From Stieleria maiorica (GTDB taxonomy: Bacteria > Planctomycetota > Planctomycetia > Pirellulales > Pirellulaceae), in contig NZ_CP036264.1 in assembly GCF_008035925.1 (NCBI RefSeq), positions 6,047,641 to 6,111,640 on the forward strand: 64,000 bases of DNA. The letters are read 5' to 3'. The translations under genes were made by a program, and so were the position numbers. The notes below the pieces were generated by a model. It did not search any database and was not told the origin of the DNA. It saw only the letters and a list, made by a program, of their open reading frames with translations. This document shows positions 1 through 9,624 of the stretch, in pieces (within the stretch, counting starts at the first letter, position 1; every line of letters begins with the position of its first letter).

Positions 1-161
1 GTTGGGAGTTGGGAGTTGGGAGTTGGGAGTTGGGAGTTGGGAGTTGGGAGTTGGGAGTTGGGAGTTGGGAGTTGGGAGTTGGGAGTTGGGAGTTGGGAGT
101 TGGGAGTTGGGAGTTGGGAGTTGGGAGTTGGGAGTTGGGAGTTGGGAGTTGGGAGTTGGGA
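1..161. repeat. Heptamer tandem array A (GTTGGGA)n
   Basis: Twenty-three perfect head-to-tail copies of the 7-bp unit GTTGGGA run from the first base of the window, so the array may extend further left. Because 7 is not a multiple of 3 and the unit gives no stop, all three forward frames are open; these are not genes. Bases 162-329 hold no recognisable gene. Confidence 0.97.
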
Positions 162-307
162 GGCTATGGACCCGTCCACAGGTTCAAAAGGTAACACGAG
201 CTGGACAGCGCTGAGTCAGACAAAAGAGATCGTGATTCGCCGACCCGACGTTGTTACCTTTACCGGGAGTAGGCACCGGCGTTGACCACGCTCTGGCGAG
301 CGTCGCT

Positions 308-322
308 ACGTCAAGCTGACGT
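308..322 (-). terminator. Small perfect hairpin beyond the DUF1552 stop
   Basis: ACGTCA-AGC-TGACGT forms a 6-bp stem with a 3-nt loop, 8 bases past the stop codon of the minus-strand DUF1552 gene. There is no clear U-run, so it may be a processing or protection hairpin and not a classical intrinsic terminator. Confidence 0.3.
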
Positions 323-329
323 GATGGAC

Positions 330-1688
330 CTAAACTCCATCGATCACCGAATTGCTGTCGCCGAACTGGCCGGTCTCCACGCCCATCTTCTGTGCCATCA
401 ACAGCAACAGGTTGCTCATGTGTGCGTCCGGGTTTGCGGGGCGACTGCAGAGTGAGTAGTGATCACCGGGCTGGTCGAGCCGGTATCCATCGAAGTGACC
501 CTGGTTGAAGTCGAGATGGCTGCCGTGATTGAGCCCCAGGTCTGAACCGCCGGCGAGCACCAGCGGCAGGTTGGCATTGCCGTGGCTGTGGCCGTAGCAC
601 ATGCCGCTGCCGAACAGCGCCATCGTGGATCCCAGCAGCGGCCGGCCGTTGACGTCTTTGGTCTCTTCAAGCCGCGAGAGAAAATAGCTGAACTGCTCAA
701 TCGCGAACGTGTCGTAGTTGGTGAGTTTCTCGATGTAGCCGGCATCCCCGCCGTGATGACTGAGTTGATGGCGTGACTCGGTGATGCCGATTTCCGGAAT
801 GGCGATCGCCTGGCCTTCACCTCCCAAGCTGAACGTGGCGACGCGTGTCACATCGGTCTGAAACGCCAGCACCATCAGGTCATAGACGGTTCGGAAGTAG
901 TCGCCTGCCTGGGTTTGGGGGATGTCGCGGTTGGTGCGTTTGCGATCGGCCGGGGAGATCGCCGGCAGCGGCGTATCCAGCCACGCATCGGCCCGCCGCG
1001 TGCGGATTTCTGCTTCACGGACCGAAGTCAGGTATTGATCCAGACGTCCTTTGTCGGCCGCTCCCATTTTCTGCTTCAACCGCCGCACCTCCGCGAGGTT
1101 GTCGTCCAGGACACTCGCTTTTCGGCGCAACGCCCTTCGCTGGGCAGCGATGCCGCCTTTGGGTTCTTCGAACAAGGACGCAAAGATTTCACTGCAACGA
1201 CGCATCGGCGGCAGCGGAACACCATCGGCCGTCCAGGCGAGCGACTCCTGCGTGATCGCGATCTCCATCGACGGGTAACGCGTGTGCGCCGCGGTGACTT
1301 CGGCCATCTTCTGATCCACCGAGATCGTGTTGCGGTCCGACGGGCCGAGGTTTCCGCCGGTCAGCCAGATCTTGATGCAGTTGTGGTGGTGGCCGAGGCT
1401 TCCCGGGTGGTGCAGACCGCTGATCGGCGTGATGACCTGGCGATGTTTTTCCAACGGTTTGAGCGACCGAGAGAACTGGTAGTCCCTGCCCGGCGTCGTG
1501 ATCTGGTAGTTCAACGAATGAACCCCGTTGGCGAGATAAATGAAAGCACTGCGCCGGGGCGCCGACGACGACTGCTCAGCCGCCCGCAATGGCGTCATGC
1601 ATTCGAGCATGGGCAGCGCAATGCAAGTCCCCAGTGCGCGAAGCGCATGGCGACGGTCGATCAGCCAGGATTGCGAGAGGTAGTTCAT
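330..1688 (-). CDS. DUF1552 secreted protein
   Basis: The 452-residue protein matches the planctomycete/verrucomicrobial DUF1552 family, which has no proven biochemical function. The N-terminus [10 protein letters not shown] followed by a hydrophobic stretch looks like a signal peptide, possibly Tat-like, although a twin Arg is present without the full consensus; export is inferred. The length is usual for the family. DUF1552 genes commonly pair with DUF1592 cytochrome-like genes, and such a gene lies just upstream on the same strand (2350-4797), but here the pair is interrupted by an S23 gene and heptamer repeats. The ATG at 1688 has no obvious Shine-Dalgarno sequence; its leader runs directly into repeat array B. 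Family assignment is firm; function is unknown. Confidence 0.9.
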   Translation of the reverse strand: MNYLSQSWLIDRRHALRALGTCIALPMLECMTPLRAAEQSSSAPRRSAFIYLANGVHSLNYQITTPGRDYQFSRSLKPLEKHRQVITPISGLHHPGSLGHHHNCIKIWLTGGNLGPSDRNTISVDQKMAEVTAAHTRYPSMEIAITQESLAWTADGVPLPPMRRCSEIFASLFEEPKGGIAAQRRALRRKASVLDDNLAEVRRLKQKMGAADKGRLDQYLTSVREAEIRTRRADAWLDTPLPAISPADRKRTNRDIPQTQAGDYFRTVYDLMVLAFQTDVTRVATFSLGGEGQAIAIPEIGITESRHQLSHHGGDAGYIEKLTNYDTFAIEQFSYFLSRLEETKDVNGRPLLGSTMALFGSGMCYGHSHGNANLPLVLAGGSDLGLNHGSHLDFNQGHFDGYRLDQPGDHYSLCSRPANPDAHMSNLLLLMAQKMGVETGQFGDSNSVIDGV

Positions 1689-1701
1689 GGTTTTGGGGGC
1701 G

Positions 1702-1770
1702 GTTCTTAGTTCTTAGTTCTTAGTTCTTAGTTCTTAGTTCTTGGTTCTTGGTTCTTGGTTCTTGGTTCTC
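1702..1770. repeat. Heptamer tandem array B (GTTCTTA/GTTCTTG)n
   Basis: Five copies of GTTCTTA are followed by four copies of GTTCTTG and a partial unit. The single A/G change marks two blocks. The array covers the last codons and the TAA stop of the S23 gene and the leader of the DUF1552 gene. Confidence 0.95.
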
Positions 1771-2123
1771 AAGAGATAGCGGATGAATCCGCCGACTTTC
1801 GCGTGTGTCTTAGCCGCCTGTTTATAGATGGCGTCGAACTCACCTTGGGAAATGTAGGACTGGTCCAATGCAACGTAGAGCTGACTTTGGACCTCCGAGC
1901 ATGAACGCTGTGAGTAACGCAGGAATTTGACAAATTCAGCATTGCTTCCCCCGTCGAACCCTTCCGCGATGTTGTGCATCACCGATCCTGACGCTCGCGT
2001 GATCTGATCCCTGAGTCCAAAGTCCCTCGCAAACGCTCCGCGGCTCGCCACCGCGTAAACCTGATTCGTCAACTCCCGCGCCAACTGCCATCCTTCAATC
2101 TCTTCGAAGCGTCGTATCGACAT
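1734..2123 (-). CDS. S23/Avd-type four-helix-bundle protein
   Basis: Starting at the ATG at 2123 the protein has 129 residues. The core (FEEIEGWQLARELTNQVY, then RDQITRASGSVMHNIAEGF) is typical of the four-helix-bundle family that includes proteins encoded in 23S rRNA intervening sequences and the Avd accessory protein of diversity-generating retroelements. These proteins form oligomeric helical bundles that can bind nucleic acid; the cellular role of stand-alone copies is unclear. The open frame continues upstream to 2339, but that part is repeat array and would encode nonsense. The C-terminal RTKNQEPRTKN and the stop codon are encoded by array B. No reverse transcriptase or rRNA is nearby, so a DGR or rRNA-insert role is not supported here. 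Confidence 0.82.
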   Translation of the reverse strand: MSIRRFEEIEGWQLARELTNQVYAVASRGAFARDFGLRDQITRASGSVMHNIAEGFDGGSNAEFVKFLRYSQRSCSEVQSQLYVALDQSYISQGEFDAIYKQAAKTHAKVGGFIRYLLRTKNQEPRTKN

Positions 2124-2228
2124 TGTTGGTTGTTGGTTGTTGGTTGTTGGTTGTTGGTTGTTGGTTGTTGGTTGTTGGTTGTTGGTTGTTGGTTGTTGGT
2201 TGTTGGTTGTTGGTTGTTGGTTGTTGGT
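2124..2228. repeat. Heptamer tandem array C (GTTGTTG)n
   Basis: About fifteen perfect 7-bp units of the form TTGTTGG/GTTGTTG begin immediately upstream of the S23 start codon. The 5' leader of that gene would therefore be a CA-rich repeat (CCAACAA)n with no Shine-Dalgarno sequence. Confidence 0.95.
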
Positions 2229-2265
2229 GCGTGGTGTCAATTCCACGAGTTGCGGCAAGGTGTAA

Positions 2266-2346
2266 ACAAAGAACAAAGAACAAAGAACAAAGAACAAAGA
2301 ACAAAGAACAAAGAACAAAGAACAAAGAACAAAGAACAAAGAACAA
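2266..2346. repeat. Heptamer tandem array D (ACAAAGA)n
   Basis: About eleven copies of a 7-bp unit, AAAGAAC on the plus strand (GTTCTTT on the minus strand). It ends a few bases from the DUF1592 stop codon at 2350-2352. Between arrays C and D lie about 37 bp of unique sequence. Confidence 0.95.
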
Positions 2347-2349
2347 AAA

Positions 2350-4797
2350 CTACCGCTTCCTCATCAGCTGTGACAACGCCACGGCGCGGACGATGTCCTT
2401 GACGCGGTAGCCCCTCCTTTTCGCCTCTTCTTCAATCAACTTCAGGTCGTCTTGGTCGTCGACGGTCAGGACTCGGCGGAGCGCGTAGGTGCAGAGGTGT
2501 TCGATGAAGGCCCGTGCGACCTTGTCGCGGTCCTCGATCAGCAGTCGTTTGAATTCGACGGCGTCGGAGAACGGACGGCCGTCGGGCATCACGCCGGAGG
2601 CATCGACCAGCGGGTCTTCACCCATCCCCGTTGGCACTCTTTCGCGGGTCCGCCACTGGCCAATGGCGTCATAGTGGTCAAACGCCAGTCCCAGCGGATC
2701 GAGATTACGGTGGCAAGCGGCACAACTGGGATTCTTGGCGTGGGCGTCAATTCGTTGGCGGATGGTCACCTTGGTGCCCTCGGGCGGTACGGGCTCGATC
2801 GGATCGACGTTGGCCGGAGGCGGTGGCGGAGTCCTGTTGAGAATCACTTCGCTGAGCCAGACGCCGCGATGCACCGGGCGGTGGCGTGTTCCGTCGGAAG
2901 TCAACCCGAGCACGGCGCCCATCGTGAGCAGTCCGCCACGATGGTCGTCCGGATTAAGCGAGACGCGCTGGAAGCCACTCGTCGATGGTTCCGGCAGACC
3001 ATAAAAATCGCACAGCCGAACGTTGCCCATGGTCCAGTCGGAATCCAGCAATTCATCCAGCGGCAGATTCTTCGTGAACACCTCTCGGAAGTATTCGACC
3101 GGTTCGGCCCGCATGCTTGCCTCCAACCAATCGTCGTAGTCGGGATACAGCGTTTTGTCGGGTGGGAACATGCCGACGCGGTGCAACTGCAGCCACTGGC
3201 GGGAGAAGTCGTCGATGAAGCGATCGACCCGGCGGTCGGTCAACATTCGGTCCACTTCACTTTCCAGCCCCTCGCCGTCCAGGTTGCCGGCCTTGGTCGC
3301 AGCAAATAGCGGATCATCGGGCATCGAACTGAACAGGAAATATGAGAGCCGTGATGCGAGTTCCCAGTCGGTCAGATATTCGCGAGCGGCCGGATCGCCT
3401 TCGACCAGGTAAATCAAATTTCTGGACGTCAGCACGCCGTGCATCGCGACCCGAAACGCTTCGGCCGGCGATTCCCCCGCCTCCCGTTGCTCATGGTAGG
3501 ACTGCAGATAGTTTTCCAGTTCGTCCTTCATCACCGGCCGTCGCCAGGCGCGCTCGGCGAAACGCCCGAGATGCTCGGCGACCATCTCGGGCGTTGCGTC
3601 GTCGGGAGGGATCACACCATTGCGTCGCGACTGTTCTGCCTCCGATACCAGCGGTCCTTCCCACTGGATCCAATCCAGGATGACTGTGGAGAAGATCCCG
3701 TTTCCTTGGTCATCGAACATCTGCGGGGCGTTGGGATTTAGCAACAGCGTTTCGCTGCTGTGGGTGAAGATATGACCGCCCCTGCTGGCGAGTGCATTAC
3801 GGAAGGCGGCGCCGGCCCTCCTGTCGACCACATCGGTGGCGACCACACAGAAATGAAGGTTGACCGGCATTTCGAGAAAGACTTCAAACTCATAAACCTG
3901 GGGATGGTCCTCCGGCGCTGTGACGTCAAATTCCACAATCGCGTCGACCGTCTCCTCACTGGTCTGTTTCCCGATGCTCAGGTGGGCCGGTTGGCCGCCG
4001 GGCGGACGGATCCCGCTGGCCTGCAGGCGAACCTTGTACAGCCCACTGTGTTCGGCGCCGGTTTTTCCAAACCAGTGCGGCGATAGCGCGCTTTGGACTC
4101 GACCGGGGAATAGCAGGTAGCGAAGCGGTCGTTGGATACCGAACCTGTCCAATGCCTCCTGTTGATTTTTCCCGCCGCCGTAACGCAACTCCGCGGCCGT
4201 CTTACGAACGTGACGCGGCTCAGGCTGCGCGGCGGGAAACGCTCGGGACAGCACGATGTCGGCGGCGCGATAATAGCGATCGATATGCGACGGCGAGAGT
4301 GACAGTTGCGACCCGATGCGTTCGAATCCATGCCACAGCGTGTCCTCGTTCAGCTGTCCCGGTTCAGTCGGATCGTAGCGCACGCCCAAGAGGTCATAGA
4401 CCGTATTCTGATATTCCTTGCGACTGAGTCGATAGTGTGCCACTGCCGGCCGCGCTGCCATCCGAGACGCACGTCCGTCCTGGAGCCGGGCATCAAGATT
4501 CGCCACGAAAGTCGCAATCTCGTCTTGAGTCGGTTGCGGTTCTTCCTTCGGCGGCATCTCGCCGCTGTTGACCTTCTCCAGTGCCTCCGCCCACTGGTGC
4601 GTGTCCACGCCTGCGTTGAATTCTCGCGAAAGCCGGTCGATCCGAAGGTCGCCTTCCTGCGTTTCAGGGCCATGACAGCGGACGCAATGCCTCTGTAGAA
4701 ACACTTCAAAGGGTTCCGCTCGGCAGACAGCACTGGCACAGCAAAGACCAATGAGGAGGAGCAGTCGAGAAGGCAATGATTCTTGGAGGTAGGGCAT
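2350..4797 (-). CDS. DUF1592/DUF1588-type cytochrome-like secreted protein
   Basis: The 815-residue protein belongs to the planctomycete cytochrome-like family with the domain series PSCyt-type haem site, DUF1587, DUF1595, DUF1592, DUF1588, DUF1585. Residues 1-27 ([20 protein letters not shown] onwards) form a signal peptide. A c-type haem motif CVRCH is at residues 38-42, and a second Cys pair, CAACH, lies in the C-terminal DUF1588 region. I chose the ATG at 4797 because it places the hydrophobic signal correctly; the longer frame to 4899 adds residues unlike the family. It probably acts in the periplasm, in electron transfer or carbohydrate oxidation, but no substrate is known. It is the partner of the DUF1552 gene downstream. 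Confidence 0.9.
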   Translation of the reverse strand: MPYLQESLPSRLLLLIGLCCASAVCRAEPFEVFLQRHCVRCHGPETQEGDLRIDRLSREFNAGVDTHQWAEALEKVNSGEMPPKEEPQPTQDEIATFVANLDARLQDGRASRMAARPAVAHYRLSRKEYQNTVYDLLGVRYDPTEPGQLNEDTLWHGFERIGSQLSLSPSHIDRYYRAADIVLSRAFPAAQPEPRHVRKTAAELRYGGGKNQQEALDRFGIQRPLRYLLFPGRVQSALSPHWFGKTGAEHSGLYKVRLQASGIRPPGGQPAHLSIGKQTSEETVDAIVEFDVTAPEDHPQVYEFEVFLEMPVNLHFCVVATDVVDRRAGAAFRNALASRGGHIFTHSSETLLLNPNAPQMFDDQGNGIFSTVILDWIQWEGPLVSEAEQSRRNGVIPPDDATPEMVAEHLGRFAERAWRRPVMKDELENYLQSYHEQREAGESPAEAFRVAMHGVLTSRNLIYLVEGDPAAREYLTDWELASRLSYFLFSSMPDDPLFAATKAGNLDGEGLESEVDRMLTDRRVDRFIDDFSRQWLQLHRVGMFPPDKTLYPDYDDWLEASMRAEPVEYFREVFTKNLPLDELLDSDWTMGNVRLCDFYGLPEPSTSGFQRVSLNPDDHRGGLLTMGAVLGLTSDGTRHRPVHRGVWLSEVILNRTPPPPPANVDPIEPVPPEGTKVTIRQRIDAHAKNPSCAACHRNLDPLGLAFDHYDAIGQWRTRERVPTGMGEDPLVDASGVMPDGRPFSDAVEFKRLLIEDRDKVARAFIEHLCTYALRRVLTVDDQDDLKLIEEEAKRRGYRVKDIVRAVALSQLMRKR

Positions 4798-5177
4798 TGT
4801 CGTGCCGGATGTCATGCTGCAAGCGAACGGTTCTGTTGAACCCGCTTGCTTGCCAGACATCCTAATAGGCTGCGCATCGCCGAGCAAGCGAATGGCCAAT
4901 TCGTGTCGATTCGCCGGTTTGCCTGTCAGGCTCTGCTAGATCCCCCCTGTCAAAACTGGCTGCCAGCCTGTTGCGTGGGCGACACGATGACGAACGACTG
5001 TGACCGTTGTCTTTGAACCGTGTAACGCTTCTTTGTGGACAATCCGGTATGGGCTTTGCTCGTGATCCCACCACAAAAATGATTTCCGCCCAACGATTCA
5101 AGATCGATCTCGAATCGCGTGTTCTTCCCAACTGATTGTTTTGCTAATTATCTCAATCTCACATCAGAGTCTGATCC
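4798..5177. other. Divergent intergenic region
   Basis: This 380-bp stretch separates the minus-strand DUF1592 gene from the plus-strand CAP gene, so it should hold both promoters. I see no convincing gene, repeat or consensus promoter in it. Confidence 0.5.
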
Positions 5178-5897
5178 ATGCGTTTCACAATCTGTTTCCC
5201 CCTTTTCATCCTTCTGACGGCCGTCCTGGTCGCTCAAGAATCATCCGAAACGAACGACATCACCGACCGGGTCGAGTCAGCCATCGTTTCGCGGACGAAT
5301 GATTTTCGCAAGGAAAATGAATTGCCACGTGTTTCCAGCAATGAAAAGTTGACATCGGCGGCAAAGAAGTTTGCCGAATTCATGGCGGAAACCGAGAAAT
5401 ACGGCCACCGGGCGGACGGGCGGACCCCGGCCCAGCGGGCGAAGGCTTCCGGATACCAATACTGCGTGGTGCGCGAGAACATCGCTTACCGAACGAATAC
5501 CGGCGGCGTCACGGCGGACAGCTTGACTGAGGTGTTCGTGCAGGGCTGGATCGATTCGCCGCCGCACCGTGAAAACTTGCTGGCCGACTATGTGACGCAA
5601 ACCGGCGTCGGCGTGGCATCAAGTGATGGGGTGACGTATTACGCTGTGCAACTGTTTGGACGCCCGAAATCAGCCGCATTCAAGGTGGAAATATCCAATC
5701 GATCGGATCAACCCCAGACGATCATCGCGGAATCCAACAACAGTCAGGACGAATTCGAACTGCCACCCAGAGGAGTTGTTCGTATGAAGCGGTGCTTTCC
5801 AGCAACCATCACGACCAAGTCCGGGGAGCAGACGATCCTGGTAAAGGATGCAGCCAATCTTGTCATCGACGACGAAGGCTTGGAAACTGCACAGTGA
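5178..5897 (+). CDS. CAP-domain (SCP/PR1-like) secreted protein
   Basis: 239 residues. The N-terminal MRFTICFPLFILLTAVLVAQ is a signal peptide. Residues about 35-160 form a CAP domain: the family-typical pieces are N-DFRKENELP, the FAEFMAETEKYGH segment with the cavity His, ENIAY, and WIDSPPHRENLL. Bacterial CAP proteins are exported; few have known activity. The remaining 70 residues (IEISNRSDQ onward) look like a small beta domain that I cannot name. The gene stands alone, divergent from the DUF1592 gene. Confidence 0.88.
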   Translation: MRFTICFPLFILLTAVLVAQESSETNDITDRVESAIVSRTNDFRKENELPRVSSNEKLTSAAKKFAEFMAETEKYGHRADGRTPAQRAKASGYQYCVVRENIAYRTNTGGVTADSLTEVFVQGWIDSPPHRENLLADYVTQTGVGVASSDGVTYYAVQLFGRPKSAAFKVEISNRSDQPQTIIAESNNSQDEFELPPRGVVRMKRCFPATITTKSGEQTILVKDAANLVIDDEGLETAQ

Positions 5898-6052
5898 TGG
5901 ATGCTCGAGTCCCGCCGAAAGACGTCGATCGTGCGACTGCAACTTTCTGGATTCAATCGGCGTTCCCGGACAAATAATCGTAGCGATAATCGAGTAAGCG
6001 GGTCGGTTGCGATTCTGATGCACGGAATTGAATTTTCGCAGACGTGCATTTT

Positions 6053-7234
6053 CTAGGGCTGAACCGTACCAGCGGGACGCTCCCTGTCACGCCGCGTTGC
6101 GTCGGCGATCCCGTCCAGGCAATTCCGGGAAAGCCAACCGTGCTCGACTGCGATTTCGGCGGCTTGGCTGCTGTCACTGACCAAGTACATCGGCACGCCG
6201 ACTTCGGCGGCTTGGCGGACGTATCGATCGACCTTTTCATTGTGGTCACTGACAACGTCGGGGTCGATGTCACGAATAAAGATCCCCGCGATGCGATCCG
6301 GAAACTCGCTTGCGGCCGCTGCATACAGTCGAGCGTCTTCTTGTCCGGAATCACCGAAAAGCAGGAATGGCAGATGATCGAATGTGTTGATCAATCGCCG
6401 CGCCTTGTCGAGTTTGTGATCATGGCCGGATTTCAGAAAAATGTTTTCGTCAAACCCGAGATCTCGCAGCAGCAATGGCCCACGCGGGATCGCGTTCAGT
6501 TCCAAGAAATCTTCCAGCAGATCGTAGAGATTCCAGGGAGAACTGGACACATAGAAGATCGGATTGGCGGGGCATTCAACACCGCCGCTCTGCAATCGCT
6601 CGTAGAGTTCCGCAACGCCGTACAATGGCGCCCGGGTGCGGGCATTGCCGAAGAAGGTCAGTTTGGCCATGGTGGCGATGTCCGTCGCCCCGGTGTGTAA
6701 GATCGTGTCGTCAACATCACTGATGATTCCAAACGCGGCATCATTGGGCACCGCCATCACACCACAGGTGGCGCGACTCGGTTGCTGCGCTGCGTCTGCG
6801 GGATTGAGAATTCGGAAACTGGCGACGTCCCAAAAGACGTCGTCTCCGTCCTGAGGTCTCGGTAATGTCAGGTGGAAATACCCTTCGTCATCGCTGACTG
6901 CGGTCCCGCGTCGACCGTTGAAACTCGCCTCGATTTCTGCGCCGGGGACTTCGTTGGTCGCAAATCGCTGGACGGTGTGACCTAAATTCTCCCACCACTG
7001 ATCGCGATGATAATCCGAATCGATGGGAGGATTCGTCAGGATACGACCGTGCAAATGCGCCGTATCAGTTGAAGCATAGCCCATATAAGGCTGGATTTGG
7101 GCGATACCCGCCCGACCGAATCGTTTTCGCAGCCGACGAATGCCGGCATCGGCCAAGTCATCGGCCGCCGACGCCGCACGCGCCAACCAAGACTTCAGTT
7201 CACGCTGCCATGCCGATCCTGGGGTGGTTGCCAT
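6053..7234 (-). CDS. App1-like phosphatase (DUF2183)
   Basis: 393 residues from the ATG at 7234, which has an AAAGGA ribosome site about 10 bases upstream. The central ISDVDDTIL is the DxDxT catalytic motif of the HAD-like DUF2183/App1 catalytic domain. The downstream FYVSSSPWNLYDLLEDFL and the KLDKARRLI region fit the same family. Yeast App1 is an Mg-dependent phosphatidate phosphatase; the bacterial substrate is unproven. The region before the catalytic domain (residues about 60-160) resembles the beta-rich N-terminal part common in bacterial App1 homologues. There is no signal peptide, so a cytoplasmic location is likely. It heads a minus-strand group of stress-type genes. Confidence 0.88.
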   Translation of the reverse strand: MATTPGSAWQRELKSWLARAASAADDLADAGIRRLRKRFGRAGIAQIQPYMGYASTDTAHLHGRILTNPPIDSDYHRDQWWENLGHTVQRFATNEVPGAEIEASFNGRRGTAVSDDEGYFHLTLPRPQDGDDVFWDVASFRILNPADAAQQPSRATCGVMAVPNDAAFGIISDVDDTILHTGATDIATMAKLTFFGNARTRAPLYGVAELYERLQSGGVECPANPIFYVSSSPWNLYDLLEDFLELNAIPRGPLLLRDLGFDENIFLKSGHDHKLDKARRLINTFDHLPFLLFGDSGQEDARLYAAAASEFPDRIAGIFIRDIDPDVVSDHNEKVDRYVRQAAEVGVPMYLVSDSSQAAEIAVEHGWLSRNCLDGIADATRRDRERPAGTVQP

Positions 7235-7354
7235 GGTAAAGTGATCCTTTTTTCTCTCACCTCGACCTGCATCGCTCATTCGAATTCGCCGCCACAAGAT
7301 CAGCGATCAATCCGCTGATCTAGCGGCGTGCGCCTTCGACTTGGACAGGTAACA

Positions 7355-7825
7355 TTAGCGATTCTTGTATGCGTCTCGAAGATCCCGAACCTTGTCGTGC
7401 CCGGCCTTAACCTCGGCATATTGCCTAGTCAAGACATCGTTGATGGCACTGCCGGCAGTCTCCTTCAACACATCCTCATAAGCTTCCTTGATGTGATCTT
7501 CGCCTCGCTCGGCTTCAATCAGGATCACATGGGGATCGCCGCCATTGAGCTTGCCACGGATGTTGATCCAGATGCGGTGCGTTTTGGCCGCGACACTGCC
7601 ATCGTCCTCCGCTTCCTTGCCGTTGAATTCGACGAACTCTTGCAATTGCGTCGCCATGGCGGATCGCTGATCGCCAAGCTTTTTAAACAGCGCCGTTAGC
7701 TCGGCGTCGTTCAACTCTTCTGCCGATTCGTGAAACCCATTGTACGAGTCGATGTTCGCGCGAATCAGCTTTTGAATCTTGTCGATCGTCGTTTGATTCA
7801 GGTCAGTTTTCGTTTCCAAACTCAT
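7355..7825 (-). CDS. PA2169/DUF2383 four-helix-bundle protein
   Basis: 156 residues from the ATG at 7825, which is preceded by a GGAG box. The sequence (IQKLIRANIDSYNGFHESAE, LFKKLGDQRSAMATQLQEF, HIKEAYEDVLKE) matches the PA2169 family, ferritin-like helical bundles of about 150 residues. Members are often induced by stress or linked to catalase-type or YciE-type genes; no enzyme activity is established. It is all-helical and has no signal peptide. The longer frame to 7945 is not supported by composition. Confidence 0.87.
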   Translation of the reverse strand: MSLETKTDLNQTTIDKIQKLIRANIDSYNGFHESAEELNDAELTALFKKLGDQRSAMATQLQEFVEFNGKEAEDDGSVAAKTHRIWINIRGKLNGGDPHVILIEAERGEDHIKEAYEDVLKETAGSAINDVLTRQYAEVKAGHDKVRDLRDAYKNR

Positions 7826-7972
7826 AATCTTGCTTTCTCCATTTGGTGACGTGCGGCGAGCGAGCAACAATGCTCGCAGTAGACTGGAAAGGTTGCAAAA
7901 GCCATGCCAGTCATATCTCAAACTCGCACAAGTCGTTGGCCGCACGACTCGACGATAGCGATCATTCGGCGA

Positions 7973-8497
7973 TCAGCATGCCTGCGGTGCGGCAATGGAA
8001 GCTGCGGGTACCGTTTCTGCAATCACGATTTGGACGGCAAGGATCAGGTCACCGATTTGCCGTTGCCGGTCAGCACCGGTTCCATGCTGCAGAGCGTTCT
8101 GCACGAACCTATCAACGCACTCTCGTTCTCCTGATCGTTGCAGCGCACCGTTCAATCCATCGAACACCCGATCCGCCATGTTGGCGACTGCAATCTTGTC
8201 CCCGGCTGCCGGATCGATCAGTTGATCGGACACTCCGAAGCGGGCAGAATGCCAAAGTGCATAGGAAAGGATGTTAGGATGGATGTTCTTAAAGGGAGCG
8301 TCACGCCTTTCCTCGTCGATCGCTGTCATCACCATGGCTCGCACCAAGCCAACGTATCCGACCGTTTCCTCGACCCGCGTCATCACATCCGCTCCTCTAA
8401 ACTCGATCGTCGGCACCTTCGCTGGCAGGCGAATATCCCAGTAGATAAAGCTTTCGTCTTTGATCGCTCCAACGAGTTGCTGATATCGATCCATCAT
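7973..8497 (-). pseudogene. C-terminal half of a GCS2-type carboxylate-amine ligase (YbdK-like), N-terminus missing
   Basis: The remaining ~174 residues contain FIYWDIRLPAKVPTIEFRGA, TRVEETVGYVGLVRAMV and a tail with HGTGADRQRQIGDL. These match the C-terminal half of glutamate-cysteine ligase family 2 (about 370 residues, YbdK-like). The ATP-binding and N-terminal catalytic half is absent; just upstream the DNA is the 3' end of the PNPOx gene. The first ATG of the fragment is at 8497, inside the domain. It is therefore most likely a deletion remnant and not an active ligase. Confidence 0.75.
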
Positions 8498-8525
8498 CAC
8501 TCGATAGCGATTCTTTTGGGGTCGA

Positions 8526-9008
8526 CTACAGCACAACCGAAGCGTTCACACTTGCATCGGTTTCGGCTCGCTCGCCCTGCAAGTACGCCTTCCCTGCCTT
8601 GATCAGGTACTTTATCCCTGCCACACCACTGTTGTCCCAGTACTCCCCGCGTTGTGGATCAACCTTCAACAGAACAATCGAGGGGTCGGATTGACCACCA
8701 GGAAACCAAACCTTCCAAATCTCATTCCAGACCTCTTCGATCTTTGCACGATCATCGACAACGCGGCATGTGCCGGAAATCGTGACAAATTTCCGAGAGC
8801 TTTGCATCGTCACTGCGACGTCTTGATCATTCATCAAGTCGGTGATCTTTCCTGAGTTGCGATCGGTAACAAACCACAACCGGCCATCGTCGGTCGCCTG
8901 GGCAACCGCCATCGGGCGCGCGTCGAGTGCCCCGCTTGGGGTTTTCGTTACTAGCATCGCGTTGTCGAAGCCATGGATCAGGTCGAGCAGCTTTTTTTCG
9001 GTGTTCAT
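8526..9008 (-). CDS. Pyridoxamine 5'-phosphate oxidase-fold general stress protein
   Basis: 160 residues from the ATG at 9008, with AAGGA six bases upstream. The opening LLDLIHGFDNAMLVTKTPSG and the following RPMAVAQATDDGRLWFVTDR are typical of the general stress protein 26 branch of the PNPOx/FMN-binding split-barrel family. The tail has IWKVWFPGGQSDPSIVLLKV, also usual there. Members bind FMN or FAD; most have no assigned substrate. The frame continues upstream to 9227 without support. It sits before the GCS2 remnant and may share its transcript. Confidence 0.9.
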   Translation of the reverse strand: MNTEKKLLDLIHGFDNAMLVTKTPSGALDARPMAVAQATDDGRLWFVTDRNSGKITDLMNDQDVAVTMQSSRKFVTISGTCRVVDDRAKIEEVWNEIWKVWFPGGQSDPSIVLLKVDPQRGEYWDNSGVAGIKYLIKAGKAYLQGERAETDASVNASVVL

Positions 9009-9165
9009 ATGGTGTCCTTGTTTGATAGGCGACGAATTGCCATCGGTTCGGCCGTCACGAAGTCGCAAACACCGGGCCAAACCCAAAGCCGTCTTCGAAT
9101 TGGCTTGCGAATTGCTTGAGGAGGCTTTCCGGCAATTGAATCCGGCAACGCTAAACCTTTGACCG

Positions 9166-9375
9166 ATGCAACAACCCAAAAAAGACACTGCACCGCTGAA
9201 TGAAACGACCTGCACGCAGTGTGGCAAACCAGTCGACGACCGCGCGCCAGCTTGCCCCTACTGCGGCGAAAAAGTCTATGTTGAGCACCCTGGCGATATC
9301 ACTCCGACAAGGCACGAGCCTGTTGAGGCGAATCATGGGCCCCAAGAACCGAAGTCGCCGCGTGGTCGAAGGTAA
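9166..9375 (+). CDS. Small zinc-ribbon protein
   Basis: 69 residues. Two CxxC pairs (CTQCG, then CPYCG about 14 residues later) form a zinc-ribbon knuckle of the type seen in small planctomycete proteins. The rest is polar and probably disordered. It is divergent from the PNPOx gene. I recognise no specific family; zinc binding is inferred from the four Cys. Confidence 0.6.
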   Translation: MQQPKKDTAPLNETTCTQCGKPVDDRAPACPYCGEKVYVEHPGDITPTRHEPVEANHGPQEPKSPRGRR

Positions 9376-9624
9376 ACCAGGCCGGCTGGAAACCGACCGG
9401 CAAGCAGGTCCAATTTTCGTCACAGTCTTTGCTGGGCCTTTGTCTGAGCGCAAAACCCAAGGCAATTGCGCGGCAAACAAAGATTGCCCCACTGTTGCAC
9501 CGGATTGTCCAAAGGGGAAAGGATCTAAACTGATCGACCAAAAGAATTGGCGACACGATTCTGATTCGTGTCGCCATCGATCGCCTGCCTGGTCGGCTGG
9601 CCGCTCTCATCCGTGATCAACGAC

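Noticed and set aside
2..285. Open frames of 60-90 residues in all three plus frames at the window start
   Set aside because: They are translations of the GTTGGGA array, which lacks stops in every frame.
1734..2123. Possible diversity-generating retroelement around the S23/Avd-type gene
   Set aside because: No reverse transcriptase, template repeat or variable-region target lies nearby.
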